Source of the DNA: Nigrospora sphaerica
Lineage: Eukaryota > Ascomycota > Sordariomycetes > Amphisphaeriales > Apiosporaceae
Direction of reading: 5' to 3'
Length of the DNA: 64,000 bases
Assembly (NCBI GenBank): GCA_018287875.1
Contig: JAGVVL010000001.1
Coordinates: 4,464,001 to 4,528,000 of the forward strand
Shown in pieces: positions 45,611 through 57,898 of this stretch. Position numbers and translations under genes: made by a program. The notes under the pieces are model-generated. The model did not search any database. It saw only the letters and a list, made by a program, of their open reading frames with translations, and was not told the DNA's origin. The first letter of the stretch is position 1. Each line of letters begins with the position of its first letter.

Positions 45611-47979
45611 ATGGCGACCGCTTCGACCAGACAACCACACATCATGGGCTTCGAACTGAAGATGGGCCTGTCGCCCGTTTCCACCGTCTCATCCTCGTCG
45701 GCCTCCACGTCGACTGTCCGCTCTTCCGCCACTGCCGCCATGCGCGACAGGTCCCAACACTCCCCTTCATATTCCGAGCGCGCTTGCCGCAAGTGTCACG
45801 TAAGCAACCTCCGTAGGCACGGAGCCCTTCCCCTTCACCAGACCCCCCCGTGCTGGTCCTTTGGGGGTTTTCTGTTCTTTGCCCCCGGGGCCCCCGAGTC
45901 CTCCGAAACATGCTCTGCGAAACCCCATCTCGGAAACTTGTTGACCCCCGAGTCTTGTAGACCTCCAAGCGACGCTGCGACAAGACGCTTCCCGTTTGCG
46001 GACGGTGTACGCGCCTGGCCGCCAAGTGCATCTACGGCGCCAATACCGCGGCGTCGGGCACCTCAGCAAGCAAGACCCCTGTGGTCGTCTACCAAGCCCA
46101 GTCGCTGCCATCGTCAGACCTGCTTCTGCGGCGCTCGCACCCCCTCAGCGATGTCTCGGCCCCTCTGATCCTGTCGCTTATCTCGGGCGATGCCCCCCCC
46201 GGCGAAACCCTGGACTGGGCGGATGCCGTGCGCACCTATTACGACTGCGTCCACGGCTGGTACGCCGTCGTCCAACGCCGTCTGTTTGAGCAGCGCGTGG
46301 CGGCCTTGAGTGTCACGGCCGACTCCCCTGCATCCCCTGTCTATCTTTCGCCCGCCTCCAATGGCTATTCCGCCGACAAGGCCTCCTCGGTCACGGGCGG
46401 CCTGGCAGACCGGAGCCCGGCGCTTGAGCCAATGGATCGCGAGTTCGCTCTGCTCATACTAGCTATGCACCTGTCGGCTCGGATGCGCTGTGTTGGCAGT
46501 GGCCAGAACAGGCCCATGTTCGACGCCACGTATCAGTTCGCCAAGCGGATGCTGGCCCTTTCCTTCAGCGAGCAACCAGTACCCAAAATAGAGTTGATCC
46601 AAACCGCGGCCCTACTGGCACTCTACGAGTATGGCCACGGCGACTCGTTGGCCGCCTTCAGGACGCTGAGCGATGCCGTGGCGGCGGCGAGGGTGACTGG
46701 TGTCGCTCCCGGCGGCGAGAACCTCCGCCCCACGAGTAGCTTCCAAGGCGTCATCAGCCAGGAGGAGGAGCAAAAGAGCGGGCTGTGGTGGTCCTTGTTC
46801 ATCCTTGATCAGTGAGTCTGATTTGTACTGGTTTTGCCCACAGCTCGGGCGTATTGCGACGGCTGGCCGCTTGCGGATGCCCTGCCTGCAGGATTCTAAC
46901 ATGGCTCGCAGGATTTTACACCGGGACGAGACGTCGAAACACCTGCCCTTTGTTCTCGAGTCCCCTTCGTCCCGCACCGCCCTTCCCGGGGCAATGCCTG
47001 TGCCACGGGCACCCCCCCGAGCGGGTGTGTACGATGTCAAATATCTGTGTGACCCAGAGTGCCACAGGCTCTCGGCAGACAGCCCCGTTGACATATCGTC
47101 TCTTGAGGGCTTCCAGGTCTCGGCCAAAGCTGCCACGTTGTTGCACCGTGCTTTGCAGCACGAGCACGGGGCAAGTAGAGGAACATCGGGTGCCCTGCCC
47201 CATGTCGGTTCGTTTGCCGCGCTGGATCAAGAGATCCGCCGGATGACGCTGGCGCTGCTGCAAGACTCTGTTGACTGGCGTTACGCCCTCGTGAGCGACC
47301 CCCCCCCGAGAGCCCAGGCTACCTCAGGGTGGTGTATTTGTCCGTGCTGACGCCCAATTCACAGGATTGCTTCGCCATGTGTGTATCGTAAGTGACCTAC
47401 CTACCTAGACCCTCAGGCCGCCAGCAACGTGTGTGGTGTTGGAGCGAGACGATGCCTCGAGACATGCATGCTGACTCGCAAGTAGCGCCTTGTTCTCGCT
47501 CTACCTTCCATTTCTTCCGGTCCTGGAGTCCAAATCGGCAGTAGAAATCGAATCCGACGAGCAGCTACGCACGGCTCTTGCCGCATTGCGATTTGCCACC
47601 CAGATGTCCACCGATATCACGTGTAAAATGAACGCTGAAAGCAAGGCCACTGGACGAGAGATGACTTTCAGGGAGCTCCCCGCACCGGCAGCCCCTACCT
47701 GCTATCTTGTCGTAGTGACGTATGCGGGTCTCCGCAATATCTGTCCGGAAGAGCATTCCAAGTGCCAAGCGGCAATTGTCGACAAGTACGACAGCCTCAA
47801 ATTTTTCGGTCAGCGATGGGGCATCGCAGGTGCGTCGTGCACAGTGGACGCAGTGGGGACTGTGCTGACAAGACGACGCAGACAAGATGATGCACCAGCT
47901 CGAAGCAGTCCTAGGTACGGACTGGTGTGGCAGCGACTCGGAGCCAATGAGCGGCCTCGACAGTCACCCCGGACGATGA
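45611..47979 (+). CDS. Zn2Cys6 binuclear cluster transcription factor
   Basis: Six exons, 45611-45799, 45961-46811, 46912-47290, 47365-47387 (23 nt), 47486-47829 and 47882-47979, encode 627 residues. It is a nuclear DNA-binding regulator. The zinc cluster has C59, C62, C69, C76, C79 and C86 (spacing 2-6-6-2-6) with the basic SKRRC stretch. A 161-nt intron splits it between the second and third Cys. The middle region (about residues 140-420) has helices of the fungal-specific transcription factor domain, such as AALLALYEYGHGDSLAAFRTL and SGLWWSLFILDQILHRDET. Later exons give DWRYALDCFAMCVSALFSLY and a C-terminal DKMMHQLEAVLGTDW. Introns are GT-AG with phases that agree through to the stop; the 23-nt exon and GTGAGC donor are the weakest points. 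Residues 1-58 are Ser/Thr-rich. The target genes are unknown; the adjacent GH3 gene is a possible but untested target. Confidence 0.88.
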
Positions 47980-49010
47980 AAAGGGCGCCATGCATTGGTT
48001 AGGACAGCAGCGAAGCCCTCCGCCCAGCCATGGTGCCGAATGGAAACGGCGCGGACTGATGACGTCGGGGGCCAGAGGGGGGGTTCGGCCGTGGTACCGC
48101 CAAGACGCCGACGGCCCCTGGCCCGCCCCAATGATGGTGTGTGCGCGTGTAGCGTGTGTGCCCTGGACGCGGCCCAGCAGGCGCCGTTTCGTGATGGGCT
48201 GTGAAGCACCACGAGCAAGACGACCGACCCCCGTGGCGGCCCCGCGCGGCACGAGGCAGCAGTAAAAGGCGATTTGTCGCCCGGTAGGGACATGACCATG
48301 CCCCGACGTTTCTGCCGCCCAGCCTGGGGTGGCCCGCACGCCGTGGATGACACATTTTGCGAATGACTTCGATCCACGGGACGTATGCAAACGTTGTATG
48401 ATGCATGGGTGAACGGGGGGGGGGGGGGGGGGGATGGAGTGTGTGTGCACGTGTGTGCGTGTGTTGGGGCGAGTGTGAGTGCGAGTGCGTGTACGGCTGT
48501 CGAGCTGCTCCGACTAATCGTCATCCGCTTAGTTAAGTTATCTGAATGTCACACTATGGAGCAGACGGAGAGCAGTTAGTTGGCCAGGGTCTCTTGGCTC
48601 TCGCCGGGGGTGCCGGCTTTAACCTTAAAAGATGCCCAAATAACAAATACAATTTGCCGACAGGGAAGCCAACGCCGTCGGTCCCGTCACCGGGCCGCCT
48701 GGCTTTTGTGCATGAAGACGCCGTGGCCACGATATGCCCCCTACCTGCTTCCCATACCTAACCCTTCGCCCGCTTGTATGCCCCATGCAGCAACGCCGCG
48801 GGCGTGCCGCCACCAAGACCTGTGAGAGAATAACGCCGTTATATGCCTACCCCCATCCCCCCCCTTCTGCCCGTCCGTTACGCCGTAGTACAAAATTCAA
48901 TACCGAAAGGGAACCCGCAGCCCTGTCCATCCTGTCCGGTTCGCAGCAACGCCCCCCCCAAAAGGAAAGTGGGAACAAGACCTGGAAAAAAACGAAGACG
49001 AGATGCTCGG
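47980..49010. other. Intergenic, convergent 3' regions with poly-G tract
   Basis: About 1 kb between the stops of the Zn2Cys6 and SPX genes. It includes a 19-base G run at 48415-48433 followed by TG-rich sequence. No gene is seen. Confidence 0.55.
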
Positions 49011-50434
49011 TCATACTCCGGTACTTGCGGCGACAATGACGAGGAGGAAGCCGCTGAGCACGCAGACGGTGAGGAAGGTGATCCACACGGCCAGGCGGTA
49101 CATTGGGCTCAAGATGTCTTGGCGGTACATGCTGGCGCCGAGGCCGGCGAAGCCCGAGATCAAGCCGAAGACGGCAGCCAGGGTCACGCCGACATCGACT
49201 TCAAGCCGCAGCTTGCGCCGGCCTGTGGCCACCAGCACGCCGCCCACGACGAGCAGGATAAAGGCGACGAGGAAGGACAGAATAGTGCCGTGGTGGAGGA
49301 CGTGCTCCCGGTAGCGGCTGGCGCGCTGGTCGTCGATGCTCGGCAGGGCGGCGTAGCGCGTAGCGTAGCCGTAGCCGGGATAGTCGGTTGACGAGGCGTC
49401 GTCGTCCTCGGTGGCCTCGACGTCGGTGTTGTGGCCCGACCGCTGGATGCTAAAGTAATCGACCGGGGCATCGTGGAGGAGCGACTGGCGCTCGGGGCGG
49501 TCCTCGCTGACGCCCTTGCCCACCCAGCCGCGTATCTTGCGGATGGGCGCGGCCAAGATACGCCCCAGGGTTTCCAAGCCCGGAAAGGAACCGGCCCCGT
49601 CCGGGTCGATGTACAGGGCGTAGCCGCCGTCCTCGCCGCCATCGCGGTCGCCGGCCTCGCTGCCGTGGTCGTACTCGTTCCAATAGCTCGGCGCGGGCTG
49701 TGGCCCGGCTGGTGCGGGGGCGGTAACGGTCGCCGAGGACCGGCGGCTGGAGTGGCGAGAGGCAGCATCGGTAGTAGGGTCGTGCGGGGAGAAGTTGGGT
49801 GGTGACATGGCCTGGATGGTGGTCAAAAGATCCTGGTACTGCTGCTGTAGCGGGGCGAAATCGCGCTGGGTAAAGCTCCTGTGGTTGGCCAGAACTTCTT
49901 CGCGGAAGCGAGTGGGCAGACTGAGGGAGCCGGTCCATTTCTGCGCACTCGTTAGTCTGGGAGCGGGCCTCGGGCGAGGGGAAAACGGACCTTGTACTTC
50001 TTAACAATCTTGCGCAGGGCTTCCTTTTGGGCACAGACGAAGCGCTCCAGGTCCCGGATGTCGCGGCCGCACTCGAGAATCTGCAGGTGGCATTTGGCCA
50101 GGCGCTTCTGGGTCCTAAGCGAAAGGGCGTGGGGGTCGGCGCACTTGATGGCTAGGCCATGCACGAGGCCGGCCAGGTGGCGCAGGCGCCGTGCGATCTC
50201 ATCGGCCTTGCTCGAGACGAACAGGTCGACGCGGTCGTGCTGTAGCGTCAGCTCGCGGTACAGGACGGCCTCGAACTTCTGCAGGCTGTGGTCGATCTGG
50301 CCGGGAATGGCAATCGCGGTGGCCTGGTTCTTGGTCGTGTTAACCTTGATGAGCTGTTTGAGGGTGTTGTAGTCGACGTTGTGGAGGCTCCAGCGCGGGA
50401 CCGACTCGTTCTCGAAGTACTCGCCGTACTTCAT
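49011..50434 (-). CDS. SPX-domain protein with three C-terminal transmembrane segments
   Basis: Two exons on the minus strand, 50434-49991 and 49940-49011, encode 457 residues. The N-terminal SPX domain (MKYGEYFENESVPRW, NVDYNTLKQLIKV, FEAVLYRELTLQHDRVDLFV, CGRDIRDLERFVCAQKEALRKIVKKYKK) normally binds inositol pyrophosphates and reports phosphate status; the Lys-rich helix ends carry likely ligand contacts. After a disordered acidic middle part (about 180-360) come three hydrophobic segments at about 367-388, 398-417 and 431-453, with basic or polar loops. This resembles the small VTC/DUF202-type membrane module. There is no VTC catalytic core, so it is not a polyphosphate polymerase by itself. 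A vacuolar or ER phosphate-regulatory role is inferred. The intron 49990-49941 (50 nt) is GTCCGT-GCGCAG, in phase 0. Confidence 0.87.
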
Positions 50435-53400
50435 GGCGGCAATGGCCCGAGGGAGGGCAGGGAGAGGCCGGGAGAGGCGGGCAGGGGCGGTAGGAATGGC
50501 GGTCGAGAGGAGGTACGGGAGGAAGAGCGGTGAAGTCGGCCGCGGGCGAGGGGGAAGGGGGCTCGGCGGAGAGCGGTTGGTCTAAATAGACCAAGGCATC
50601 CAGTATATGTGTGTGTCTCTGTGTGGTAGAGAAAAAGAGAGAAGTATGTTAAGGTATGTATGTATGTACATAAGTATGTATGTGTGGGTATGGAGGCAGG
50701 CGGGAAGTTACCTCGACTGCCCGACGCAGGCACAGGGCACCCAAAAAGCGTGGGCAAGGGACCCAATACGTATGTGAGTAGCGCTGCACACGCGTGGTAC
50801 CGGGCGGGTATACGAAAACGGAACTAGGAATCCGACCAGGCGGGAGGAGTAAATACGGGGGGCAACAGCGTCGCAAAGATAAGGCGGGTGCCAATTTGGA
50901 CGTCGGGCAGCCAGTCAGCGTCGTAGCGTCCCTTGGTATTTTTTCCCACCTTCGGTACGCCGGGGCGTAGGCAGGGCAGCAGGGCAGGGGGGCCGGCGTT
51001 GCTCGTTGCTGCACAGTGGAGGTCCAGAGGGCCCATCTGGACTGCCCAGCCCTGCTTGGCCGACTCAAAAGAGCGGGAAACGCGAGACCCGCGATGACGT
51101 CCCGCGGGCTTTTGACACTTGGTTGGTCGACCCCCGGGGAGAGACACGGCCCGCTCGCACCGCAAGGGACCGGAGGTCGAAGACAAAGAAGGAGAAATGC
51201 ATGGGAAAAGAATGGACACGGTACGCCGGGGAACAGTCAGAGACGACGGCGGGAGCGGCGGATGTGGCGGCGTACAAACAAATACAAGGCAAAGTACGAA
51301 GGCGGGAATGACGAGGTGGACGACGACGGCGATGGCGACGATAACGACGACCCAGGAAAGATAACGGAAGATAACATAACCTGCTGCATCGAGAAGAAGC
51401 GCACGCGACCACGGCCGTAGCTTTCCTCACCCAGGCCAGCCGGCGCCAAGTCGGCAAGCATGGGGCCGTGTACCTTGATAAGACGTTTTAAACATGCATG
51501 CAACCCAGGTATGTATCATGGACGGTAGTGGAAGAGCGGGGAGACGGAGAGCGGAGTGGCCCTATCTCAGATGCGCCTTCTCGCTAATAAGCGCCAGAGG
51601 CAGACAATGTCCAACCATAACGGAAATCAATCAATCCCTAGTCCCAAGTCGTCGGCGATTTGTAGTTATACTACCTCGCCGGGGCCCGGAACACATAGCA
51701 CCTGCTCTTGTCCATGGCCCCTCACCCGGCTTCGGCTTCCCATGCCATCCCATTTGCCTGGGAGACTTGACGCCTGTCGCTCTCACATCTGGGGGATTCC
51801 GTGCTGGTGAGATGGACGCTTTGGTACTAACGAAACGGTCAGACTAACATGTGCCAGTAGCGCGCCATGTTTCGCCATCAAACCCCGACTGGTACATGTC
51901 TGGAGCATCGAGGCCCGAGGCCCGACCTCAGCGGAAACCCAGGCGGGCATCCATTAACCTCATCATCATCCCCAGCAAAGTTGCTTTCCGCTGGCGTCCG
52001 ATCACAGACCCTTTCCTCTGCTTTCCGCCCTCGCTCCCCCGTGACCTCGATGCGCGCCAGCGCGCCTCGCTGCACTCGTCGGCACATATAGTACACATTT
52101 CGTACGAACCTACCTACCCGGCACCTGGCCCCGTCTATTGGCATAAAAGGGAGTCGTGGTGCCCCCAATATTCGCAAGCAAAGATCCGGACATGCGCGAG
52201 TAACCAATGCACGCGACACTGGATCAAAGTCGTATTCTGGGACCATGTCCAATCAGCGTCGGGGGCTGACATATGCACCCTCACTTTGGCCATCTACTAC
52301 GACTTCGTACCAGTATACAATTACGACTAGAAGATGGAGAACAAAGGCCCGTGGCCTGTCGCCGGGGTCAACCGCGGCTGCCTCCCCCGTCGACCAACAT
52401 GCAGTTCTGGCTTATGGTCCCCGGCTGGTTTTCCCACCCCGGTATGTTGCAGGCCCCATTCACCTTCATTCACACCTGCAACTCAGTATTATGGAGCTAT
52501 GTACCTCATCGGAAAACCCTGAACCGGCTGCTGTACCGTGCTGATCTAACCCCTACCCGGGGCTTAGCACCTGAAAACAATCACGCCCCTCTTCCCCCCC
52601 CCCCCCCCCCCCCGCCCGGGCCTCCTCCCGCGTAACGCGTCCGCCGAGGGATCTCCGCCCACACTCCAACCGTTTGTAATCAGGATGCCCTAGGAAAATC
52701 GACGTCGCCCTCCGTCTGCTCTTGCCCCGCCTCCCGCCCCGTCTGCAGTGCGAGTGGCCGGACTACCACGAATACCAACAATACGAAAGCATGCGGGTGG
52801 ATGCCCATGTCGAGTGCCACCTACGCGGCCGAGGTGGGCGTATGCAAGTGTCGTGTGCCCAACTGGGTGCCGGCTTGCGTGCGCGCCTCCACGCTTCCCG
52901 ACGTACAAACAGGCTGCATACTAAGCACCTTGTTTTGCGCTTGCCATGCGAACCTGCCCGCGCCGACAGGCCGGCCACCGGCCATACCGGATGCCACCCT
53001 GACGCATCCAAGCCGATTCGGCCCTCATTTCTATGCGCCTGCCCTGTCGCCGCCGCCGCTCTGCGCAGCACGGCACTCCGTCTTCGCCTACCAGCCCATA
53101 ACCACCGTCGGAGCCCGTCACTGCCCCGTCTCTTCCGTCACCATGCTGTGCTTGCCGCGGGCAAAAGCGAGCAACCCGCCCGTCGGCCACCTCCCTATCC
53201 ACACTCGCACACGCACTCTCACACATATACGGCGGTGACTTGCCGACCGGAACAACTGTGATGCCGCTGCTCCGGGTCGGCCTCAGCAGCAAGGCCGGGC
53301 CTAGAACACGGATACCTTTCGGCTGATGGGGCCGCCTGGCCGTTTGCCCGGCGTCACCCACCCTGAATCCGCTGAGACCCGCCAGCCAGCCCACAGTCCG

Positions 53401-55899
53401 CTGCCATCAGAGCCGCACCCTGCTCATATTTGTATTCGCAGGATCCCGGACAGTCTTGAGCGGGCCATGGACCGTCAGCTGCTTGACCCCCTCCTCCCGC
53501 ACCCTTAACCCCGGCCATCGAAATAGGGCCGACCAACCACAAGCTTGCATAGCAGCACGTGTGCTTGGCCCCGACGGTCTCCGAACCTTTGGGCGGCCCC
53601 CCTCCCCGCGGCTGAACCTCAGGGACAAACCGGCTCGCCGCGGCTACTTCGTCAGCATGCCTTGCAGCGTGTGGCAACGGCTTGACTCAACCCCTCCGGC
53701 CGTCGGGCTTAACAGCTTCACTCATGGCGAAGAATTCTCAGCAGGGGAGTTGGGTATCCGCCCACGTCGGTTCCACGGTCTCTACGGTGTCGCACTGGGG
53801 CCGCAAGACTGGAACTCCTGAGAGACATTGGCTTGTGGAATAAGCCTGGCCCCCGAAACGTACACATGCAGCGAGAAAAGAAGCGAAAAGAAAGAACTAG
53901 GAGAGGCCCGTCGTCGGGCCAAAGCTCCATAAGGGGCAGAGAGGTTCCAGGCCCTCGTACGGCCATCGGGAGGCCTGCTCTTGCATGACAACCTCGGCTG
54001 CCTATGGCTCGGCTGGATGCCCGTCCAAGCTCTGCCTCGGCATGCTTTATGCTCCGCAAAGCCGCCGGCGGGGAATCTTGACATAACACCCACTTACCCA
54101 AGCACGACAAAAGTATTCCGCGCTGATCTTTGCTCGTGGATCGGCCAGGGTAGCGATTTTACTCACTTCCGGGACGGCAGATGCCGGGACCGGGTAGTAC
54201 GAAATATGATGGGAACCCGTAGGGCAACAAGCCCGTTGTTTTTCACGTCGGCTTGTCGGTCGTGAGTCTATCTTGATACGAAATGACTCGGCAGTCCGGA
54301 ATACATGCAGGCGAGCAAACAGGCCCGTGCCTATTCGGGCTGGTTAGCCACGGTCCGTTCGCGCCAGTCTCTTCACCCTCGAGGGACGGCATGATGCCGG
54401 ATGGCCGAGTGAAATGTTGCTGTCATCGTCGGGATGCGTGACCTTGGCCGGGGGTAGCGAAGGCATGGGCCCGAGCCAAGGCCGCCGGGCCATGGCCGCG
54501 CGCGGGTGGTTGCTTGCGGTTGGTTGCTTGCGGTCAAGAAGCCCGCGGCAGGGCGAAGGAGTACCGGTGATAACGAGCCGGCTATGGTGTCGCGGTACCG
54601 TGATTTTATACATCATGGTCGGCGATGTTGCAATCTCTCCTGGCGTAGCATGGGTTTAGGGCCATGTGCATCAAGATGCGAGCATGCCAATGACGAAACG
54701 TGATGCGGCACTTATGACGAGCCATGATGCGGAAGGCGCATGCCGAGGCTGACATGCAGACATGTACCGCGTTTTTACGGTGGACGGGAAGGAAGAGGGA
54801 GGAAGCCGCAAGAGACAAGGGGTCCTTTCCCCCCGGGTTAGGTCGTCGGATCAGATCGGACTTGACCTTCAGCCGAAGCCGATCCGACCTGGGAGCGGCT
54901 CGGGCCGTCTCGGGCCATGGTTGAAGGCTTTTCGGGGCGCGATTAGGTGGAAATGAAAGCCGATCGGGCGTGTTCTCGTCGGCTGGCCGTCACGAGCCCA
55001 TGCCGTCTGGCTGGTCGCCAAGCAAGCAGGCCCCAGCCAGCCCAGCAACACCAGGGGGAAGGCGAGAGCGCAGACCGGTTATGGTGTCCCAGGTTGCTTC
55101 TTTTGCTTGTTCCTCCTCGGTTTCCCTCGTAGTGTGCCATCCTTCTGCCAGCGTGGCGTGGTGGGTAATCGTCGGGGGGCAGGCTGTTGTTCTTCCAGTC
55201 TGTATACGCAGAGTACATGTGGGAAATTATGTTTAGTTGCTTTGTTGCGGATGATGGGGCGGAAGGGAGGAAAGAACGGACCAGGTGCGCGCGGCCCGTG
55301 CTCAAGCTCACAGCTCCTCCTTCCTTGCCGCTAGGCGACGGTTTACCTCGTTAGGTAATCCTCCATCCGCCCGATGAGACGAGAGACGATTAAGGTTTGA
55401 AGGCTGAAACGGCACCACCTACCCGCGAGAGGCCGAGCCAGAAGGGGGGGGGAAACAAGAGGAGGAAGGCCCGGAATAACATGGGCGGGTGAAGACGATT
55501 AATTTTTGGGGGTGAAAAAAGACAAGCGACCATCGTCCCGCCTCGGCTCCTCCGGGCCGCGTCCCCATGCCGACTGGGTATGAAATGCCGGGTGAAAGAG
55601 ATTCTCGTGCTGTCCTCCTCGTCGCAACCTCCCGACACCTCGGTCGGCCTCTTGTTTCCACACCTCCCCAGGGCCCCCTTTCCAACCCCCTCCCTGTCGA
55701 CGCGCGTGCGGCTGCGGGCGATGTCGGGGCCCGCCTCCCCAAAGACAGCTGATAACCAACGGATCTTTTTTTTCTTGCTTCGTAAAAGTTCCCCCTCGTG
55801 TGCCTGTCGTCCAGACAGGTGCTGAATGTGCACAAGACGTCGCCCTCCCCGTCCCTCCCCGTCGCTCCTCGTCCCTTCCCGTCCCGTCCCGGCCCGGCC
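50435..55899. other. Long divergent intergenic region between SPX and methyltransferase genes
   Basis: About 5.5 kb with no gene I can support. It contains GTATGTATGTA-type repeats near 50640-50695, a 20-base C run at 52594-52613, a two-copy GGTTGCTTGCGGT tandem near 54507-54535, and a pyrimidine-rich leader before 55900. Short frames here lack motifs, splice continuity or coding bias. Confidence 0.5.
52594..52613 (+). repeat. Poly-C tract (20 nt)
   Basis: An uninterrupted C run in intergenic sequence, comparable to those at 26718-26737 and 57051-57064 and to the G runs at 21311, 27278, 30920 and 48415. Confidence 0.9.
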
Positions 55900-56988
55900 A
55901 TGGTTGTCGTCGACCAGGCCCCTGCCGGCGCCGGCCACGGCCCGAAGAGCAAGTCCCGGGTCGTCAACGGCCGCCAGGTTCTCGGCGATCCGGGCCTGCG
56001 CTACCCCTTCGCCATTGACTTGCCCGAGGTCCACCGCCAGTCGCAGTTCACCCTCCTGGCCCTGAGCCTGCACGGCAGCCCCGTGCTCAACCAGGAGCTC
56101 GCGCGCAAGCCGCCGCGCCGCGTGCTCGAGCTCGGCTGCGGCTCCGGCCTCTGGTCCATGATGTGCCACCGCTACTTCCAGAGCCATGGGCACAACACCG
56201 TCTCCTTCGTCGGCCTCGACGTCCACGAGTCGCCCGCCATGGTCGACCACGATCGCGACGACATGTACTGGCAATTCGTCCAGCACGACCTGCACGACCG
56301 CCCCTGGCCGCTCGAGAGCCACACCTTCGACCTCGTCATGTACAAGGACATCAACGAGGTTGCCAGCTACACCGAGCACATCGCCCTTATTGATGAGGTC
56401 CTGCGCATCCTGCGCCCCGGCGGCATCTTTGAGATCTGGGACCGCGACAGCACCATCCGCCGCCTCACCGGCGCCGCCCAGGCCGCCCTCCCCGCCAACG
56501 ACCAGGGCAACGCCTTCCACAACCTGGGCGTCTACAGCGTCGACGCCAGCACCCTGGGCCCCCCCGCCAATCCCCACATCGCCCAGTACAACAACTGGCT
56601 CACCCAGGCCCTGCTGGACCGCGACCTGACGCCGTGCCCCTGCACCGTCATCGGCCCCTTCCTGGTCCAGGACCCCGACCAGATCGGCGGCCTCATCGCC
56701 AGGCGCTACGCCGTGCCCCTGAGCACTGACATCGCCTGGGAGACCCCCGACGCGAGGGACGGCGCCCTCAGCCACGACCAGCGCGCCATCCGGAACACGG
56801 CCCTGGACGCCTTCGTCCAGCTCGTCGCCGCCTACGAGCCCTTGCTCAGGTCCGCCGGCAAGATGAACCAGGAGAGCTGGGACCTCTGGTTCTCCCGGCT
56901 GGTCAAGGACTTGATGCTGAATGGGGGCGCCAACCAGGGCGAGTGCCTCGAGATCGGAGCCTGGAGCGTGCGGAAGAAGAAGAATTGA
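55900..56988 (+). CDS. Class I SAM-dependent methyltransferase domain protein
   Basis: A single exon of 362 residues starting at ATG 55900 (MVVVDQAPAGAGHG). The frame is open upstream, but the first ATG with good context is this one. SAM motif I is RRVLELGCGSGLWSMMCHRY at about residues 76-95. FVGLDVHE (motif II) follows, then QHDLHDRPWPLESHTFDLVMYKD and the post-motif LRILRPGGIFEIWDRD. The segment YPFAIDLPEVHRQSQFTLLA precedes motif I. The substrate is not recognisable; it could act on a small molecule or protein. Third codon positions are almost all C or G, an extreme bias that leaves a long open frame on the other strand. A homopolymer C run lies beyond the stop. It converges on the nucleoporin gene. 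Confidence 0.88.
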   Translation: MVVVDQAPAGAGHGPKSKSRVVNGRQVLGDPGLRYPFAIDLPEVHRQSQFTLLALSLHGSPVLNQELARKPPRRVLELGCGSGLWSMMCHRYFQSHGHNTVSFVGLDVHESPAMVDHDRDDMYWQFVQHDLHDRPWPLESHTFDLVMYKDINEVASYTEHIALIDEVLRILRPGGIFEIWDRDSTIRRLTGAAQAALPANDQGNAFHNLGVYSVDASTLGPPANPHIAQYNNWLTQALLDRDLTPCPCTVIGPFLVQDPDQIGGLIARRYAVPLSTDIAWETPDARDGALSHDQRAIRNTALDAFVQLVAAYEPLLRSAGKMNQESWDLWFSRLVKDLMLNGGANQGECLEIGAWSVRKKKN

Positions 56989-57898
56989 GCCCTCGCCGAC
57001 GGGATGGGCCGACGACAGGGCCAGAGGCCTCATCCTCGTCCGGCCCGACTCCCCCCCCCCCCCCAACCCGCGCTCTCCGCGATGGTCTCCGGATCTGGCC
57101 GTGGCATCCACGGGTCGCTCGTCATGTCACAGAATCTACAGCACCACGGTAAGCTGGTCTTGCTCGCACCTCGTTGCGACTGCTGTCACCGCCGCCCATT
57201 TTCGGAAGAGCGTGAACGGTCCGTCGTCGGCGCGTAGATGGCCTGGATTGGACGAGCAGCAACTGCGGCTCAGAGCCTTGTGGCTATCAGAGCACGACTT
57301 GTTTGCTTGGCCCCTAAGCTCTCTTTCTCGCCCGTGGCCCTCAATACCGTGTGTTCGTACGAGTGTGTGTGTGTATGCTTGTGTATGCACGCGTGATAGA
57401 GGACGAGTGACATTGTGTCGAGCGGTTCAGCTCCCCTCGATCAAGTTTCGACAACACGATAATATACCGCTGCCCGCGGTCAAGCACGCCGTTGAGGTAT
57501 GCATCGCATACAATCGGGTCGGAGTGCTCGTACCCCTCATCTTCTTGTATACTGTGGATGGGAATCAATATCTGGTGCATACTTAAAGCCGGGTCAACTA
57601 CCGGCCACCCAAACACCCTTTTTGAATGCTCCTTAATACAATACCAACGCTTTTCCCATGCAAATTATCGGCAACCACCACTCCGCGTACAACCAAGGGC
57701 AAATGCAGAAATAAACACGCCCCGGCTGACATCGTACGCTTGCTTGCTAATTAGTCCTGTTGGAACTGTGACTTCCTCTACTATACTCTCGGGCCGTATA
57801 CGCGCTGGCATCAATCCACCCAACCGGCCCTCTCGGCCGCCACATGTTCCTAAACCAACTCTGCACATCTTGAGCCCCTGGCCACCCCTGGCCTTTCT
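56989..57898. other. Intergenic, convergent 3' regions
   Basis: About 900 bases between the stops of the methyltransferase and nucleoporin genes. It includes a 14-base C run at 57051-57064 and a short TG-rich stretch near 57363-57385. No gene is seen. Confidence 0.55.

Noticed and set aside
55390..57111. Long open frame (573 codons) on the minus strand over the methyltransferase gene
   Set aside because: It is a mirror of the strongly C-ending codons of the plus-strand gene. The translation is low-complexity Gly/Ala/Val/Glu/Asp without domains, whereas the plus strand has clear SAM motifs.
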